Positions 45,992 to 60,440 of a stretch of 64,000 bases of DNA are shown here, piece by piece. The stretch is taken from NCBI GenBank assembly GCA_029706075.1, contig JAINUG010000114.1, forward strand, positions 310,001-374,000. The letters are read 5' to 3'. The notes beneath the pieces were generated by a model. It was not told where the DNA came from, did no database searches, and saw only the letters and a program-made list of their open reading frames with translations. Source of the stretch: Aldrovandia affinis. Taxonomy: Eukaryota; Chordata; Actinopteri; Notacanthiformes; Halosauridae. The position numbers and the translations under genes were made by a program. How positions within the stretch are numbered: the stretch's first letter is position 1; every line of letters starts with the position of its first letter.

Positions 45992-46363
45992 TTTTGGGGG
46001 GGGTTTCTCCTGTATTTCTCCCAATTTTGTGGCCAATCGTACCCTCTATTGATTCAATTACCCTCTCTACGAGCCTGCCACCTGCAACTATGGGACCAGT
46101 CACTACCCTGGGACTGGCAGTGACGAAGGTCGAGTGACTGCCTCCTTCGAGACCCCACCAATCGCAGACCGTGAATCCGATACACGTAGCAAAGCTTTCT
46201 GTACCTGCGGCAAGCTCATGCCGGCTTCTCTCCTCCCTACTCCTAGGGCAGACAGGCAATCACCACAGCGGGGCTCAGCCAGAGGGGATTGGCGCAGCCA
46301 GGGAGTCAAACCCAGGGCGCAGTGGGCAACCTGCACTACCGGTTGAGCCACCTGGGGGCCCTG
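45992..46363 (-). mobile_element. tRNA-derived SINE, third head type
   Basis: The minus-strand head reads CCCCCAGGTGGCTCAACCGG (A-box region) and CTGGGTTTGACTCCCTGG (B box). The body shares TCTCGAAGGAGGC with the SINEs at 33310 and 34300, and the tail shares CAAAATTGGGAGAAATACAG. Confidence 0.9.
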
Positions 46364-47128
46364 GTTTTGTCAAGCTCCTATCTGAAATTGGTTTGTGTCC
46401 AGTCATGGACTACAGGCTTTATCAAAGAGAGGGCTTGCTCACCAGTGCGGCTCTAAGCCTTCGTGAGCTGGACGAGTATCCTGGCAATAATTGAAATAAG
46501 AGACCTCCTCAATGAGTGAAATAAATCAAACAGTAGGAGGGGGATGGAATAAAACAACTTTGAGCAAGACCCACCGCCCTACCCTGATAACTTCTGCTGA
46601 ACAATATGTATTTTCCCTCACCTTTAAGGCCTGTCACACTCACTCAGGAGGACACAAAACAAACGCTCTTTCACTGGATTTTGTAGAACACGGAATATAA
46701 AGCTGTGATAGCTGGGAATGATTTCTGAGCGATGTCTTGAGCTCAGGTCTGCAAAACAGACTGTGAGCCAGCTGCACCTGCAGTAAGACATTACTCACTC
46801 AAGGAGCTTTTTATCCATCATGCAGTTCACAAAACTGCTTTTACATGGATTTCAGATAATAACAATCGTTATTATACTATACGCCAGAAGATGACTAGTA
46901 GCACATTTTAAACAACAATCAATGAAACAAGTAAAGTAATGAAAGATAGATTTGGACAGAGGCCAGACGTATGATGCTTCAGTCTCTCTTTCGGTTTTGT
47001 CTATTATTTTATAATGATGCTGTGACACTTGCGTTTTGATGACCCAAAGAAAAAGAAAGGGACACTGAATGGCTCATAATAACATATGCTGAAGGCTGTT
47101 TTAAACATTGGTGGAGTTTAATCATTAA
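46364..47128. other. frmd4a intron, unique sequence
   Basis: About 0.75 kb without recognised features. Confidence 0.55.
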
Positions 47129-49494
<2,366 letters not shown>

Positions 49495-49517
49495 CTTGTG
49501 AAGTCACCTTTTGCCTC
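49495..49517 (-). CDS. frmd4a: frmd4a 23-bp microexon, FERM F2 lobe
   Basis: A microexon of 23 bases encodes EAKGDFT plus two bases of the following Ser codon. It fills the gap between the YILQ end of the previous exon and the NEVTRADL start of the next, matching the EAKGDFSS segment of FRMD4A. The acceptor is CACTAG and the donor GTGAGT. Its length is not a multiple of three, so skipping it would shift the frame. It is far too short to be found by open-reading-frame methods. Confidence 0.94.
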
Positions 49518-51350
49518 CTAGTGAAAGAGAGAGAAAGATAAATGATTAGACACTTTTATGAGAGAGGTAAGCCAGTGGAGGGCATGGCTGGATCTACTTC
49601 CTGTGGATCAGTGGATGGGGCATTAATCAAGGTAAAGTGTGGTATGCTAGTGGTGAGGCCTTGCGCTGTAATACCGGGAAACTTGATCCCTCCCAGATGG
49701 AGAAAATCCTTCAAAGGTCATTCCCAGAGATACCCAATCCCCCAGCACCTGCACCCCCCCTCCGGCATACAGACAACCCCAGATCGGGCCAACACCAGGG
49801 GGCTCAATGCCCCACCGCAATGTACCTCCACCCTGACGTGCTCCATTACCCTTGAGTGCAACCTGTCCCTGCAGCCTCACTCCTGCCCCCCTCTGTCGGG
49901 AGCCTTGGCCCACAGCACCCACAATGAGACTGTACATGGGCACATCTGGAATTAGTATTTCTGTCTGACAATTTAATTTTATGGTTCCCATCTGGATAGA
50001 CGACAATAGTCACAGAAACACCTCTTAGGGCTAAGAGAGAGAAAAACTTCAGACTGAAACCAGACCCCGTTACTAGGAATAGTTGCTTTGGTTTCATGAC
50101 AAGGAGAAGTGACTGGAACAATATGTTTCTTTTTAGAAGACTAGGCTAAAAATAACATCTATTGGATAAAGCTAGGCGTTTTTTTACAAAGGAGAAAGCA
50201 GAGAGCAATGTATTAGTAAGGGCTATTGTGAAGAGCTTGCTTCCTGTACAGACAGATTTTCGGCGGTGATTCAGTATCACTTGCCTGCCTTTATAGATAA
50301 GGCCAGGGCCATGTAACAACAGATCTAAACTTAGGTATCTGATGTTGTTTAAATTACCCATGGATCCAAGGACTTAGCTGGCCAACTTTCCTTTTAAGAA
50401 AAATACACTACGTATGTGTGAGGTCTTTTAAGCAGGCTACAAGCTAAAAGCCATTTTACAATCTCATTGTAAAGTTGACAGGCCATTATTGGCAAGGTCC
50501 AATACTTTGGTACCTTAACAGCAAAATGTCAAAGAAAAAACACAAAACAGTTCGTGTTCGCACAGGCTGTCAAACTGCTGTCAAATATGGCATTGCGAGC
50601 AAATGATATATACTCGCTGGGACTTCAGGTCTGTTAGTTTAATGACGCTCCACGCCTGATGAGGGAGCTTCCTAGTCACTAGACTACAGACCGTGCTCAA
50701 GAAACTGCAAAATGTCATATCTCATTGTACGTTGTATATAGCATCAAGTGACTGTGAATTTAATTTTTTGATGTAATAGACCATGGGTTAGCCTGGCCTA
50801 TATTACATTTAGACAACTGTGCATCAGCCATTACTAAGCAGGGTTAATTTTCTTTTGATGATAACTTTGAATAAATGGTATCTGACTATCCGTATTAATA
50901 TACTGTAATAATTAATTAATTAGCAAGCTGGTTCATATGATTAGCAGCTAGCCTATGTCACACAATTGGTGGTGAACTGAGGCCAGATAGGTAATGTCAA
51001 ATAACTCATGAGGATTTTGGTAGCAAGCTAACGTTAGATAGCTAAAGCGGTGCATTTCCCGAAGAGTAAAGTTGGAAACTGGATTAACAAAAAAAAAAAT
51101 TGCTTGTCAACACGAAATATAGCTAGTTAGAACTAACAACGTAAGTAGAGGAACAGCTGGGGGCAATGATAACAAAATGTAATGGAAACAAGCGGCCCAA
51201 ATGACATGCGTAAAAAAAACGCAACCAATCACGCAAAAATTTTGACCAACTGCAGGCAATGGTGTATTGGGAGGTGGTGAACGACGCTGTGTGAAAAGTT
51301 CGCCTAGCCAGCCTGCATACTGCACATTTGGTGATCGAAGCCAAGAATAT
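49518..51350. other. frmd4a intron, unassigned
   Basis: About 1.8 kb between the 23-bp exon and an L2 fragment. The half from 50400 to 51340 is AT-rich and has words such as GCTAACGTTAGATAGCTA that recur in fish repeats, but no ends or coding sequence identify an element. Confidence 0.4.
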
Positions 51351-51354
51351 GAGA

Positions 51355-51525
51355 AGAGGACAGAGAAGAGGCGAGACCGCGAGGATTAGGTGCCGGGCGC
51401 CCAGAGGGATGGGACAGTCAATTTGCCAGAAGAGGCGGAGCTGAGGGGTCTGGCTGGGGTGTAGGGTGCGATAAGTGTCTGGAGGTAAGGGGGAGCAGTT
51501 CCTTTAGCCGCTTGATAAGCAAGCC
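51355..51525 (-). mobile_element. L2 LINE fragment
   Basis: The minus-strand frame reads AYQAAKGTAPPYLQTLIAPY and TPARPLSSASSGKLTVPSLW, matching the C-terminal part of L2 ORF2 seen at 58900-59040 and 29940-30080. Both sides are truncated. Confidence 0.88.
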
Positions 51526-51838
51526 ATTGATAAGCATTGCTCCTTAAGAGCCCCCTTGCAGTTATACAAGGACATAACACCAGGTTCAGTGTTTGCTGGA
51601 CACACCACACATTTATAAATATGCCTTGTAAGGGGTCATTTACTTGCAATACACTTTGTCCATCCAACTGAACACTTGAGTTAATTTCTAACACTTACTG
51701 TAATTTTCCAGAAAACTAAGGTAAACTTCTTATACTTTTTCAGAAAGAAGCACAGAATGCCCTTTATTTGAACTCACACTTTATACATGCATGTTGATGG
51801 CTTCTAAAGAACAATACAATCCTGTTATCATCCATTTT

Positions 51839-51939
<101 letters not shown>

Positions 51940-52104
51940 AAGAAATCATGTAACAGTCCTAATGAGTTTTAAACAAATCTATGTTACGCATTCCTGCATA
52001 TGCAATTTATTTGTATATTGTGAATTCTCGGTTATAAATTTAAGCTTAACAGCACTGAAAGACTACCCATTCTGACAAGTTGAATGTTTCCCTGTACATC
52101 TTAC

Positions 52105-52161
52105 CTGCAGTATGTAGGAGGCCAGCTCAAAGACCACCTCACTGTCCACCTCGATGAGCTC
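52105..52161 (-). CDS. frmd4a: frmd4a exon, FERM F2 lobe (57 bp)
   Basis: Nineteen codons read ELIEVDSEVVFELASYILQ, a helix of the F2 lobe. The acceptor CCTTAG and donor GTAAGA frame it exactly. The exon is phase 0 at both ends, so skipping would keep the reading frame but remove an F2 helix. Confidence 0.97.
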
Positions 52162-54401
52162 CTAAGGGGGAGGAAGAGTGAGGATTCTCATCAACACATT
52201 GTTGAACCTACACAGTGAGGTACTGAGGACCTGTCCTATCCTGTTCTGGCTCTGCTGCAAACCTGCTCACAGCCGAGTCCCGGGAAAGAGCCTGACTGCT
52301 TCTGCTGGTGTGGACTATCACAGGTACACACACATACCAACAATAAATATTATACATCCCAATAACAATGTATGGCTTCTACTATATTATATTACATAGT
52401 ACATCCCATACATGTGTACGCGTCTGCATGGGTGCATGTATGTGTACGTATCAGTGTATGAATTCTATTGAAAAAAACACAATCAACTATGTCTTAGCTA
52501 TGCTTTCGTTTAACCCGCCCAGTTGGTTGAAATATGGCGCCTATCTCAGGACTACACAACGTAGGTTCTCTACTACATCGTTCAGCCATAGATCAGTAAC
52601 AAAAGCTTTTTCCTCTCAGTGTTTGGTCCTAGCCAATCAGAGCCGGGGAGGATGGGATGGAACCGTTGGGGAGAGGGGTTGAGTGGTGTTGTTCCCATGC
52701 CAACCCGACTGGCCACCACAATAGTTCCCTTTTCACAGTTCTTTAAAGAGGGATGCCAGCTCCAGCCTGCAGGTTATTGGAGGTCTTAGCCCTGTTTGAA
52801 TGAATGGGCTGTATGCATCAGCAATTTGGAGAACCCCCCAGGAACATGCTAACTCGCTGTTTACTCCTTTGCTGGGCAAAGACAAAAAGGAATAGTCGTT
52901 CAAACATGGTGGGAGCCATTGGGGTTGGACAGGTGTTTGTGTCTCTCGTGCCTCATTTCTACTGTAGAGTCAGAACTACACAACTGCCTTCATGTTGCAT
53001 TCCGGTGGGGGGGAAAAAACAAGACTACATACAGTATATATTTTACCTACCGCTGGTTATTTGCTGTGATCACCAATGGAAGCATGCTTTCTCCCTTATA
53101 TTTTAATCTCCTAACTATTTTTAGCACCAATGCTGACAGATTCAGAGTAATTAAGCACCTTGCCAACTACGCCTAGAGCTTTAAAGTATGCCAGCAGCAG
53201 TGATGCTGGCAGGTTGGGCCTACATGAGTCAGCACGCCAAAGAAGATAATATAAAACCCAGAACCTGAATTTTGCCTGCTCTAGAGTACGAGGGGTATTA
53301 CAGCCAGATAGTGGGGCCATGGGCCCTACTCAGGGCAAAAGAGGCAACGTGCACAAGGAATCCGAGTCATTAAGGGACAATCATTGTCCCTTAATGATTC
53401 ACGAATAAGCTGTTAACACACCGTCATAAGCATGTTCAGTGAAAACTACATTTTAAGAAAGAACACTTTGTGTTCAGTAGTGTGTAAGTGCAGTAAGAGC
53501 AGAACACTAACATAAATGATGGACCAGTGCTCTACAGAACAAAAACAAGCCCATCTCAGGAGGAGGCATCATCTCAGATACTGTGGCAGAGAAAGCACGA
53601 TTTCTCAAAACAGTAAAGTGACTCTCCCACCACGCCTCATGTACGATCACAACACAGGGTGGAACAATTCATTGCTATCCCTTCATTTCCAGAGTGCCCA
53701 TTATAAAAGTGCTCCCATGGTATGTTGCATCAATGGGCGCAAACTGTTTTTCACAGGCGTCAAGAGATTTGTGTGATCTCTGCAGATAAACCAAGTGAGA
53801 ACACTTCCAAGTCACAAAATGCCCGAGAAACAAATGAAAGCTCTCCTATAATCAACTGTGCTTGTTTAAATCGCTGCCTGTGTTTCAGAAGATGCAGCAC
53901 AATAAGTCTGTGACACGAAGTACGAACGAAAGGATATTATAAAACAGTAGCCATATATCCAGTGAGGGCATTTTATGGCAGGAAGTTTGCAACAATGCAT
54001 ATTATTTCATGAATATTAAACAGGATCTTTTCTATACATTTTATAAAGTTTCCTAGAGCAAAGGCTAACTTTTGAGCTATTCAAAGCTGCACAGACACTG
54101 CGCTGAAGGATAATGCATCTGGCGCAAGCAGACTGCAGGTCTCCAATAAACCAGAGGAGTCACTCTTGTGAGATCTCTTGATGAGATGGGGGGACCCAAA
54201 CTAGTGCTTTAGCTGGATGTGCTTGAGAGTCCCATTTCTTATCTATTTTTACAAAGTTCCAACTATTCACTGGTAGTTGACAGTGGACACCAGCCACACC
54301 AGTGGAGCCAGCCAAACTTCCACATTTTTGTTTCCATCCATTTTTGTTCAAGACTCAAACATTCAAATTTGGTTATGATACAATTCCAGCTCCTTACTTA
54401 C
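52162..54401. other. frmd4a intron, unique sequence
   Basis: About 2.2 kb with no mobile element recognised; a 31-bp palindrome lies at 53367-53397. Confidence 0.55.
53367..53397. repeat. perfect 15-bp inverted repeat (palindrome)
   Basis: The arms TCATTAAGGGACAAT and ATTGTCCCTTAATGA are exact complements separated by a single C. Nothing around it suggests a transposon or a gene end. Confidence 0.95.
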
Positions 54402-54486
54402 CTTATAGATACAGGACTTTGCATTGAGGAAAAACAGCTCAATTGTTGCATTATCCTTTAGGTAGGATATACTTTCAATGTAAAAC
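54402..54486 (-). CDS. frmd4a: frmd4a exon, FERM F1/F2 junction
   Basis: The exon encodes FYIESISYLKDNATIELFF then LNAKSCIYK, with one leading base that completes the Arg codon of the previous exon. The residues appear essentially identical to mammalian FRMD4A. They form the passage from the F1 lobe into the acyl-CoA-binding-protein-like F2 lobe, which helps the FERM domain dock at the plasma membrane. The acceptor is TTTTAG and the donor GTAAGT, close to consensus. The exon ends in phase 0. Confidence 0.97.
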
Positions 54487-57400
54487 CTAAAATATAAAAA
54501 AATTAATATTAGAAAGTGCATTCACACACAAAACAACATTAGAAACAGCACATCATTATTTGTCAGTAAAACAGGGTTGGCCTTCCGCTCTTTTTATTTA
54601 TTTATTCACACTTATTACATGAAATGTATGAACTCTTAATGATAATATTAGTCACATATGACTCTCACTAACTGCATACAGAAGCAATTCTATTGAAAAG
54701 CACTTTTTGTTGACAATGAAAAATGCAAGTGCTACACAGATTGTATTTGAAAAACATTAAAGTTTGTAAGCCACTTCACTTGAGTTTATCCCTGCCATGT
54801 ATGCATGAACTGTAAAAAATCTAACCACTAGGGGCCAGCAGAGACAAGACCATGACCTTGTGCTGTGACATTCCGTGACTGGCTACATTCCCCATTATTA
54901 TGCGTAACGCATGGTGAGTTATCTATTTTCTTTCATCTGCCTACAGTATCTGCTTATATATTGACAGGAACAGCTATCTGGCGTGAATAAATCCACATCT
55001 CCATAAAACCATAAAGGAGATGGAAGGCAGATAGTGTAAACCATGTTTATGGCCCATTGGAACCATCCTTGTTGCTATGGCGAGGAGTCATGGTGAAAAA
55101 GAGAAAAAAAATGGGGGTTTTCACAAGCACCGCCTGGCGAAGCATGTTTATGCTGTGGTGACTGAAGACACAGCGAATGGCCCGCCTCGTAAAACACTGT
55201 CGTCCCTGGAAACACACTGACCCATTTCTGTGGCAGCAGCAACAGCAATTCTGGCAGTTTTATATGGCATCAGACAACATGGATTCACAGAGCCTTAATA
55301 CATGTGGACTGGCTGATACAGTGTTCTTAGTGAACAATATGAGCTGATTTAAGTATCAGTGCAGAATCATCACAGCATGGTGCCCTGACCTGCAAACAAT
55401 GTCAGCAATGTCAATCTGTGTATTCAAGCACAGTCCCTGGCACTGGGCACATGCTCTCTTCATAGAACCTTCCCTACATTGTGTTTTTGCTCATAAAGAT
55501 ACTACAACCCTGTATTAGTGTTCCCAGACAGAACTGATGGGCAGCACTTTTCTTGTCTATGAGAGAAGCCATAGTGTCAGGCCCTTATACACAGCAAAGT
55601 GCCCAGGCCTATGGCTCTGAACCACAGGGGAAATGCAAACTAATCTCTAAAATGACAGTCGTCATTTCCAGCTGGATTTTGAAGGTCCCTTGTGAAGAGA
55701 AAGTGACCCTGAATTCTTAGGCCCCTGAGGTTAGGTGAGGTGGAGAATCAGAAGATAACTGTTGTGACAGAGATTATGTAGAGTGTGATTGAGGTATGCA
55801 TTGACCTGCCGGTGGTTGGGATATGGTATTGGGGGAGAGGTTTTAAAATATCGGCGATCTATTTAACTGGCATTGTTAATGGCGAGGGAAAGAGGCTGCC
55901 ATACATCAAAGCAATTTTGGCTCCTCGCAATCAATATACAATCAAGAATCACACAGAAGATTATACCTGTGTGCTAAAACATCCTCTGGACCTGAACGGC
56001 TGACGGATTAGCCGGCCTTTAAAGCCGCAACACCAACCACCAACTGCTAAATCGAGAAATGAAGTCTGATGATTAATTCACAACTGACATTTCATGGGAG
56101 CTGCTCTTCAATCAGGCCACAGATTGCTAGAAGGACAGGCACGAAAGCCACCATAGAAGGCCATAACACACAGCGGAGACGGAATCAGTTTAATTCTCTT
56201 AATACAATTCTTAATATGTATTCGCTGCTTTAGGTAAGCAACCTGGCAGATCTATAGAGCCAAATATACAGTGGTGCCGAGAACCCGGTGGGACACACAT
56301 TTCAACAGGACATTAGAGAAATAGGGAAATGCTAATATTGATGCAAGAGCGAGACTTTGTGAACCCGTAAATAACACCTTATTTATTCTGACGGGGCGTG
56401 AGAAAGAAAGCCGGGCGTAGTCTTTGATCTTGCCAGACTCAAAGGCAGCTCAGTCGTCTGCTGCAGACTGCTGACAAAAGTAGGGCTGTGCCCGTATTCC
56501 ACACACACTCTGCCTTTACAAACTCCACTATGGTGCACTAACGAGCAGGGAAGCACTCTAAAGAACAACAGTTTCAGAACAACAGCATCAGAAGACCGAG
56601 GAGAGCATTGTGATTATTGTATTTATTTTTACATATTTCACTGAATGTATTCTCTTAGGTCAGCAGTAATGTCCAGACTTTTCCATGCGGTAAGCAACAA
56701 CTCTATGTGTTGGTGAGCGCTTGTCGTGGGGCCTGCTCGGGGATGTCTCTGCTCAGTTGAAGTACAAAGACTGTAGACTGTGTTGTTTAGGGAAGACCAG
56801 CCACTTCCTGTCTGGAACTGTGACACCAAGACGGGTGGAGGACTCCATACAGACGGGTGGAGAAGAGCAGCACTACTGATTGATCAAAGTGTATCTTCCA
56901 AATGTGTTATTCTCTTGACTTGAATTTGCAACCTAATTTGTCTTTCATTAGCTTATGAGTTCATTATTGTAAATGAGTAAATTCTTGCTCTGTTTTAGTG
57001 CCTGGTTTAACATATAACTAATTACTGTATCTGATTTCCATAAAGCATACAGAGAACATAGAATACTTTCATTTGAAAAGAAATGCAAATCTCTGGCATT
57101 GGTCTGTTTTTTTTGGACCAGAAAATTTTCTAAAACATGAGACACATAAGAAGCAGACTACTCAATGAGAGGTTGGTAACAACTTTTCCTGAGGAGAACC
57201 AATACAGGCTTAATCCCAATATCACCACTATCTATTTTAAAACATACTCATCGATATTAATGAAAGAGCCTGAACTGCTATTACAGACATTAACACCGAC
57301 CGATGTGTCATCACAAGTGAATACAACCTGATCAATAAGAGAAATTTATCAATGCGTGATTACTGTGTCATGGCCATGTAAAACACAACACTGCCAGGCT

Positions 57401-57640
57401 GCCTCCATTTAGCATGACCACATGTGGTCTGAGAGCTGGTCTACAGTCATCCGTCAAGAACACGGTCCCGTCGGTCACATCATAAAGCAGAACCCAGCAG
57501 AGGACCAGGATGGGTCCAGGAACCACTCCCTCTATCCCTCTGGACAAGGAGAGACCATCAAGAGATGTTTTCATCTGTTGATCCATTTATTTCTGCATTC
57601 AAAGGCAGCTATGTTGAATTATGGGCCGTCCATACAGAAA
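54487..57640. other. frmd4a intron, mostly unique
   Basis: About 3.1 kb without recognised elements. The block 55770-56120 is a non-repetitive mixed-composition stretch that could be regulatory; this is a guess from appearance. Confidence 0.5.
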
Positions 57641-57644
57641 GGTA

Positions 57645-59455
57645 TTTCTGTCTTCCTTCTCACCCCTCCATGACTCGGACATCCCTCAACTTGTTCACTC
57701 CCACCGTCCTACCACCTGCCCTCTCAATCCCATTCCTTCCTCCCTCTTCCAGTCCATTGCTAAGGACATCCTCCCCTTTGTCTCCAATGTTATCAACTCC
57801 TCTCTTTCCTCTGGCTCTGTCCCCTCTCCCCTCAGAAAGCGCCCATGTCATCCCCCTCCTCAAAAAACCCTCTCTGAATCCTGCTGTCATTTCTAACTAC
57901 CAACCTGTCTCTCTCCTCCCATTCCTTTCCAAACCACTAGAGCGGGCTGTCTATAAACAACTGTCTGCTCATCTCCTACAGAACGACTGCTTGATCCTAA
58001 CAAATCTGGGTTCAAGGCAGGCCACTCCACGGAGACTGCTCTGCTTGCGGTCACTGAGGCTCTACAAGTGGCTAAGTCCCAATCCCTTAGCTCTGTCCCC
58101 TCCTCCTTGATCTGTCAGCTGCATTTGATACTGTGGACCACCAGATCCTGCTCTCATCTCTCGTTGAGATGGGAATCTCTCGATCTGCACTGACATGGTT
58201 CAAGTCATACCTGGCTGACCGGTCCTACCAGGTGGCCTGGAGAGGATCCCTCTCCTCTCCCCACACTGCAGGGCTCAGTGCTAGGCCCCATCCTATTCTC
58301 CCTGTACATCAAGTCACTTGGTTCTGTCATCTCTGCTCATGGTTTTTCTTATCACTTTTATGCCGACAACACTCAATTCTTTCTCTCCTTCTGAGACCCA
58401 GGTCCCGGCGTTGATCTCTGCATGCTTGGCTGACATCTGTGCCTGGATGTCCACCCACCACCTGAAGCTGAACCTGGGGAAGACTGAGCTGCTCTTCCTC
58501 CCAGCGAAGGGCTCCCTGATGATTGATGCTTCAATCACCGTGCAAGGCTCCATAGTGTCTCCGTCCTAGTCTGCCAGAAGTCTTGGAGTGGCTGTGCTTC
58601 TAGGGGCACATCACAGCGATCACCCGGACCTGCCGATTCTCCCTCCATAACATCCAGAGGATCCAACCATTCCTTACCTAAGAGGCCACACAACTCCTGG
58701 TCCAGGCCATGGTGATCTCACATCTGGACTACTGCAATTCCTTGCTGGCAGGCCTACTGGCCTGTGCAATCAAGCAACTGCAACTAGTCCAGAATGCTGC
58801 CGCACGTCTGGTGTTCAATCAACCTAAGTTCACCCACATCACCCCTCTACTCTCCTCTCTGCACTGGCTCCCCATTGCAGCACGCATCAGATTCAAATCA
58901 CTGGTGCTTGCTTTTCAAGCAGCTAGAAGAACTGCTCCCCCATACCTCCAGACACTCATCACACCCTACACCCCAGGCAGACCCCTCCGTTCCGCCTCCT
59001 CTGGCAAACTGGCTGTCTCATCCCTCCGGGCGCCCGGCAGCCACTCCTCGCGGTCTCGCCTCTTCTCTGTCCTGACCCCTCAGTGGTGGAACAACCTTCC
59101 TCAATCGGTCAGGACCGCAGAATCACTTGCGATCTTCCACAAGAGACTCCACTACCACTGAATTCTGTGCCATCATCTAGCCAATTGTCATCACCACTGC
59201 CTACTTGCTCAACACTTCTTGTATATGCATCCCTGCTTACTACTCATTTAAAAAAATAAAAAAATAAATGACTAACCTTTTCCTTCCCAGTGTTACAGGT
59301 ATGGTATGCAGCTGCCTGCAACAATGTCTATCACTGTATTACTGCACTGATCTCTTGCGCGAACTATGATTGTTCCTACCATGTATTAATGTACACCTTG
59401 TAAGTCGCTCTGGATAAGAGTGTCTGCTAAATGCTTAAAATGTCAAATGTAAACA
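57645..59455 (+). mobile_element. L2 LINE, near-complete RT region and 3' end
   Basis: Plus-strand frames in order show [56 protein letters not shown], the catalytic box [48 protein letters not shown] and WWNNLPQSVRTAESLAIFHK, then the 3' UTR and the tail GTAAGTCGCTCTGGATAAGA. The YADD box reads YADN, so one catalytic Asp is lost. Several frameshifts separate the parts. The 5' side is truncated within RT or just before it. Confidence 0.93.
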
Positions 59456-60270
59456 AGTATCACACTGGGGGTGGTAATGAGGACAGAGGTTGAAAATTCA
59501 AACCAGAGAGGTGTCAGCAGCACCACGTACATGCTGATGTTCCGTATCAATGTGGCGCGTGAATTTCCTACCAAAAACATTTAAAGTCAGTCTCCAAGGG
59601 AGCCATTACATACATAAGAAAATACCCAAATTAGATAAGCCAGGTCTTTTAAAAAATCTATCAATAAGTTCTCTATGTGAGAGACTGATTTGCCTGAGAA
59701 TGGCCTGTGGATGCTCATTAGAGGAGCACTGACCTTTGTGCCACACATATATTACACACACATACAATGGTAGTCTGCAGACATCCGTAGTTTTAACATG
59801 TCATCAAAAATAAATGCCTTTAGGCCTCTTTGACAAACAGCTTTTTGGGATATTTTTGTAGCTGCTTGGGAGATTATTGGCAATTTTGTTGAGATTTTCG
59901 TGAGATCTCCCAATCCAAACACAAACCCAGCTGGCTGTTTTGTACAACAGCTGATGGACAGAGGTATCTGAAATAAAGAGCATGGTCAGGTGACCCTGAT
60001 GTTCCATGTCGATGGGTGGATAAACCTACAGCCATGAACACAGATGGGATAAGAGATCAATAGTGTGTGTGTATGTGTGTGTGCGCGCATGTATGTGCCT
60101 TCCTCTAACTCTAGAACATGCAGAAACAACTGAAATTTTACTGGGGGAGGGACCAATTTGTGCCCCATATAAAGCAGGTTGCCATAGCCTGAAGCACACT
60201 GAGCAAATAGATAAAAGAATGTAACCAACTATCATTACACTCAATTACCCATTTGCAGAGCAGACTACTT
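59456..60270. other. frmd4a intron, unique sequence
   Basis: About 0.8 kb with a short TG-rich run at 60062-60090; otherwise nothing recognised. Confidence 0.55.
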
Positions 60271-60271
60271 A

Positions 60272-60440
60272 TTTTGTTTTATTTTATTTAACCTTTATTT
60301 AACTTAGCTTACATGTAGCATATTATCCAATTTTACAGCTGAATATTTACTGAGTAAAGGTAGGTTAAGTGCCTTGCTCAATGCTACAGTAAGGTTACCA
60401 GTCCAGTTCACTGACCGCTGCTCCACTCTGCTACACAGTG
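60272..60440 (-). mobile_element. V-SINE-like SINE, diverged
   Basis: Read on the minus strand, CACTGTGTAGCAGAGTGGAG is head-like and the V-domain is present in altered form (antisense GGTTAAGTGCCTTGCTCAAT at 60364-60383). The left side is TTTATTTAACCTTTATTTAA. Confidence 0.75.
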
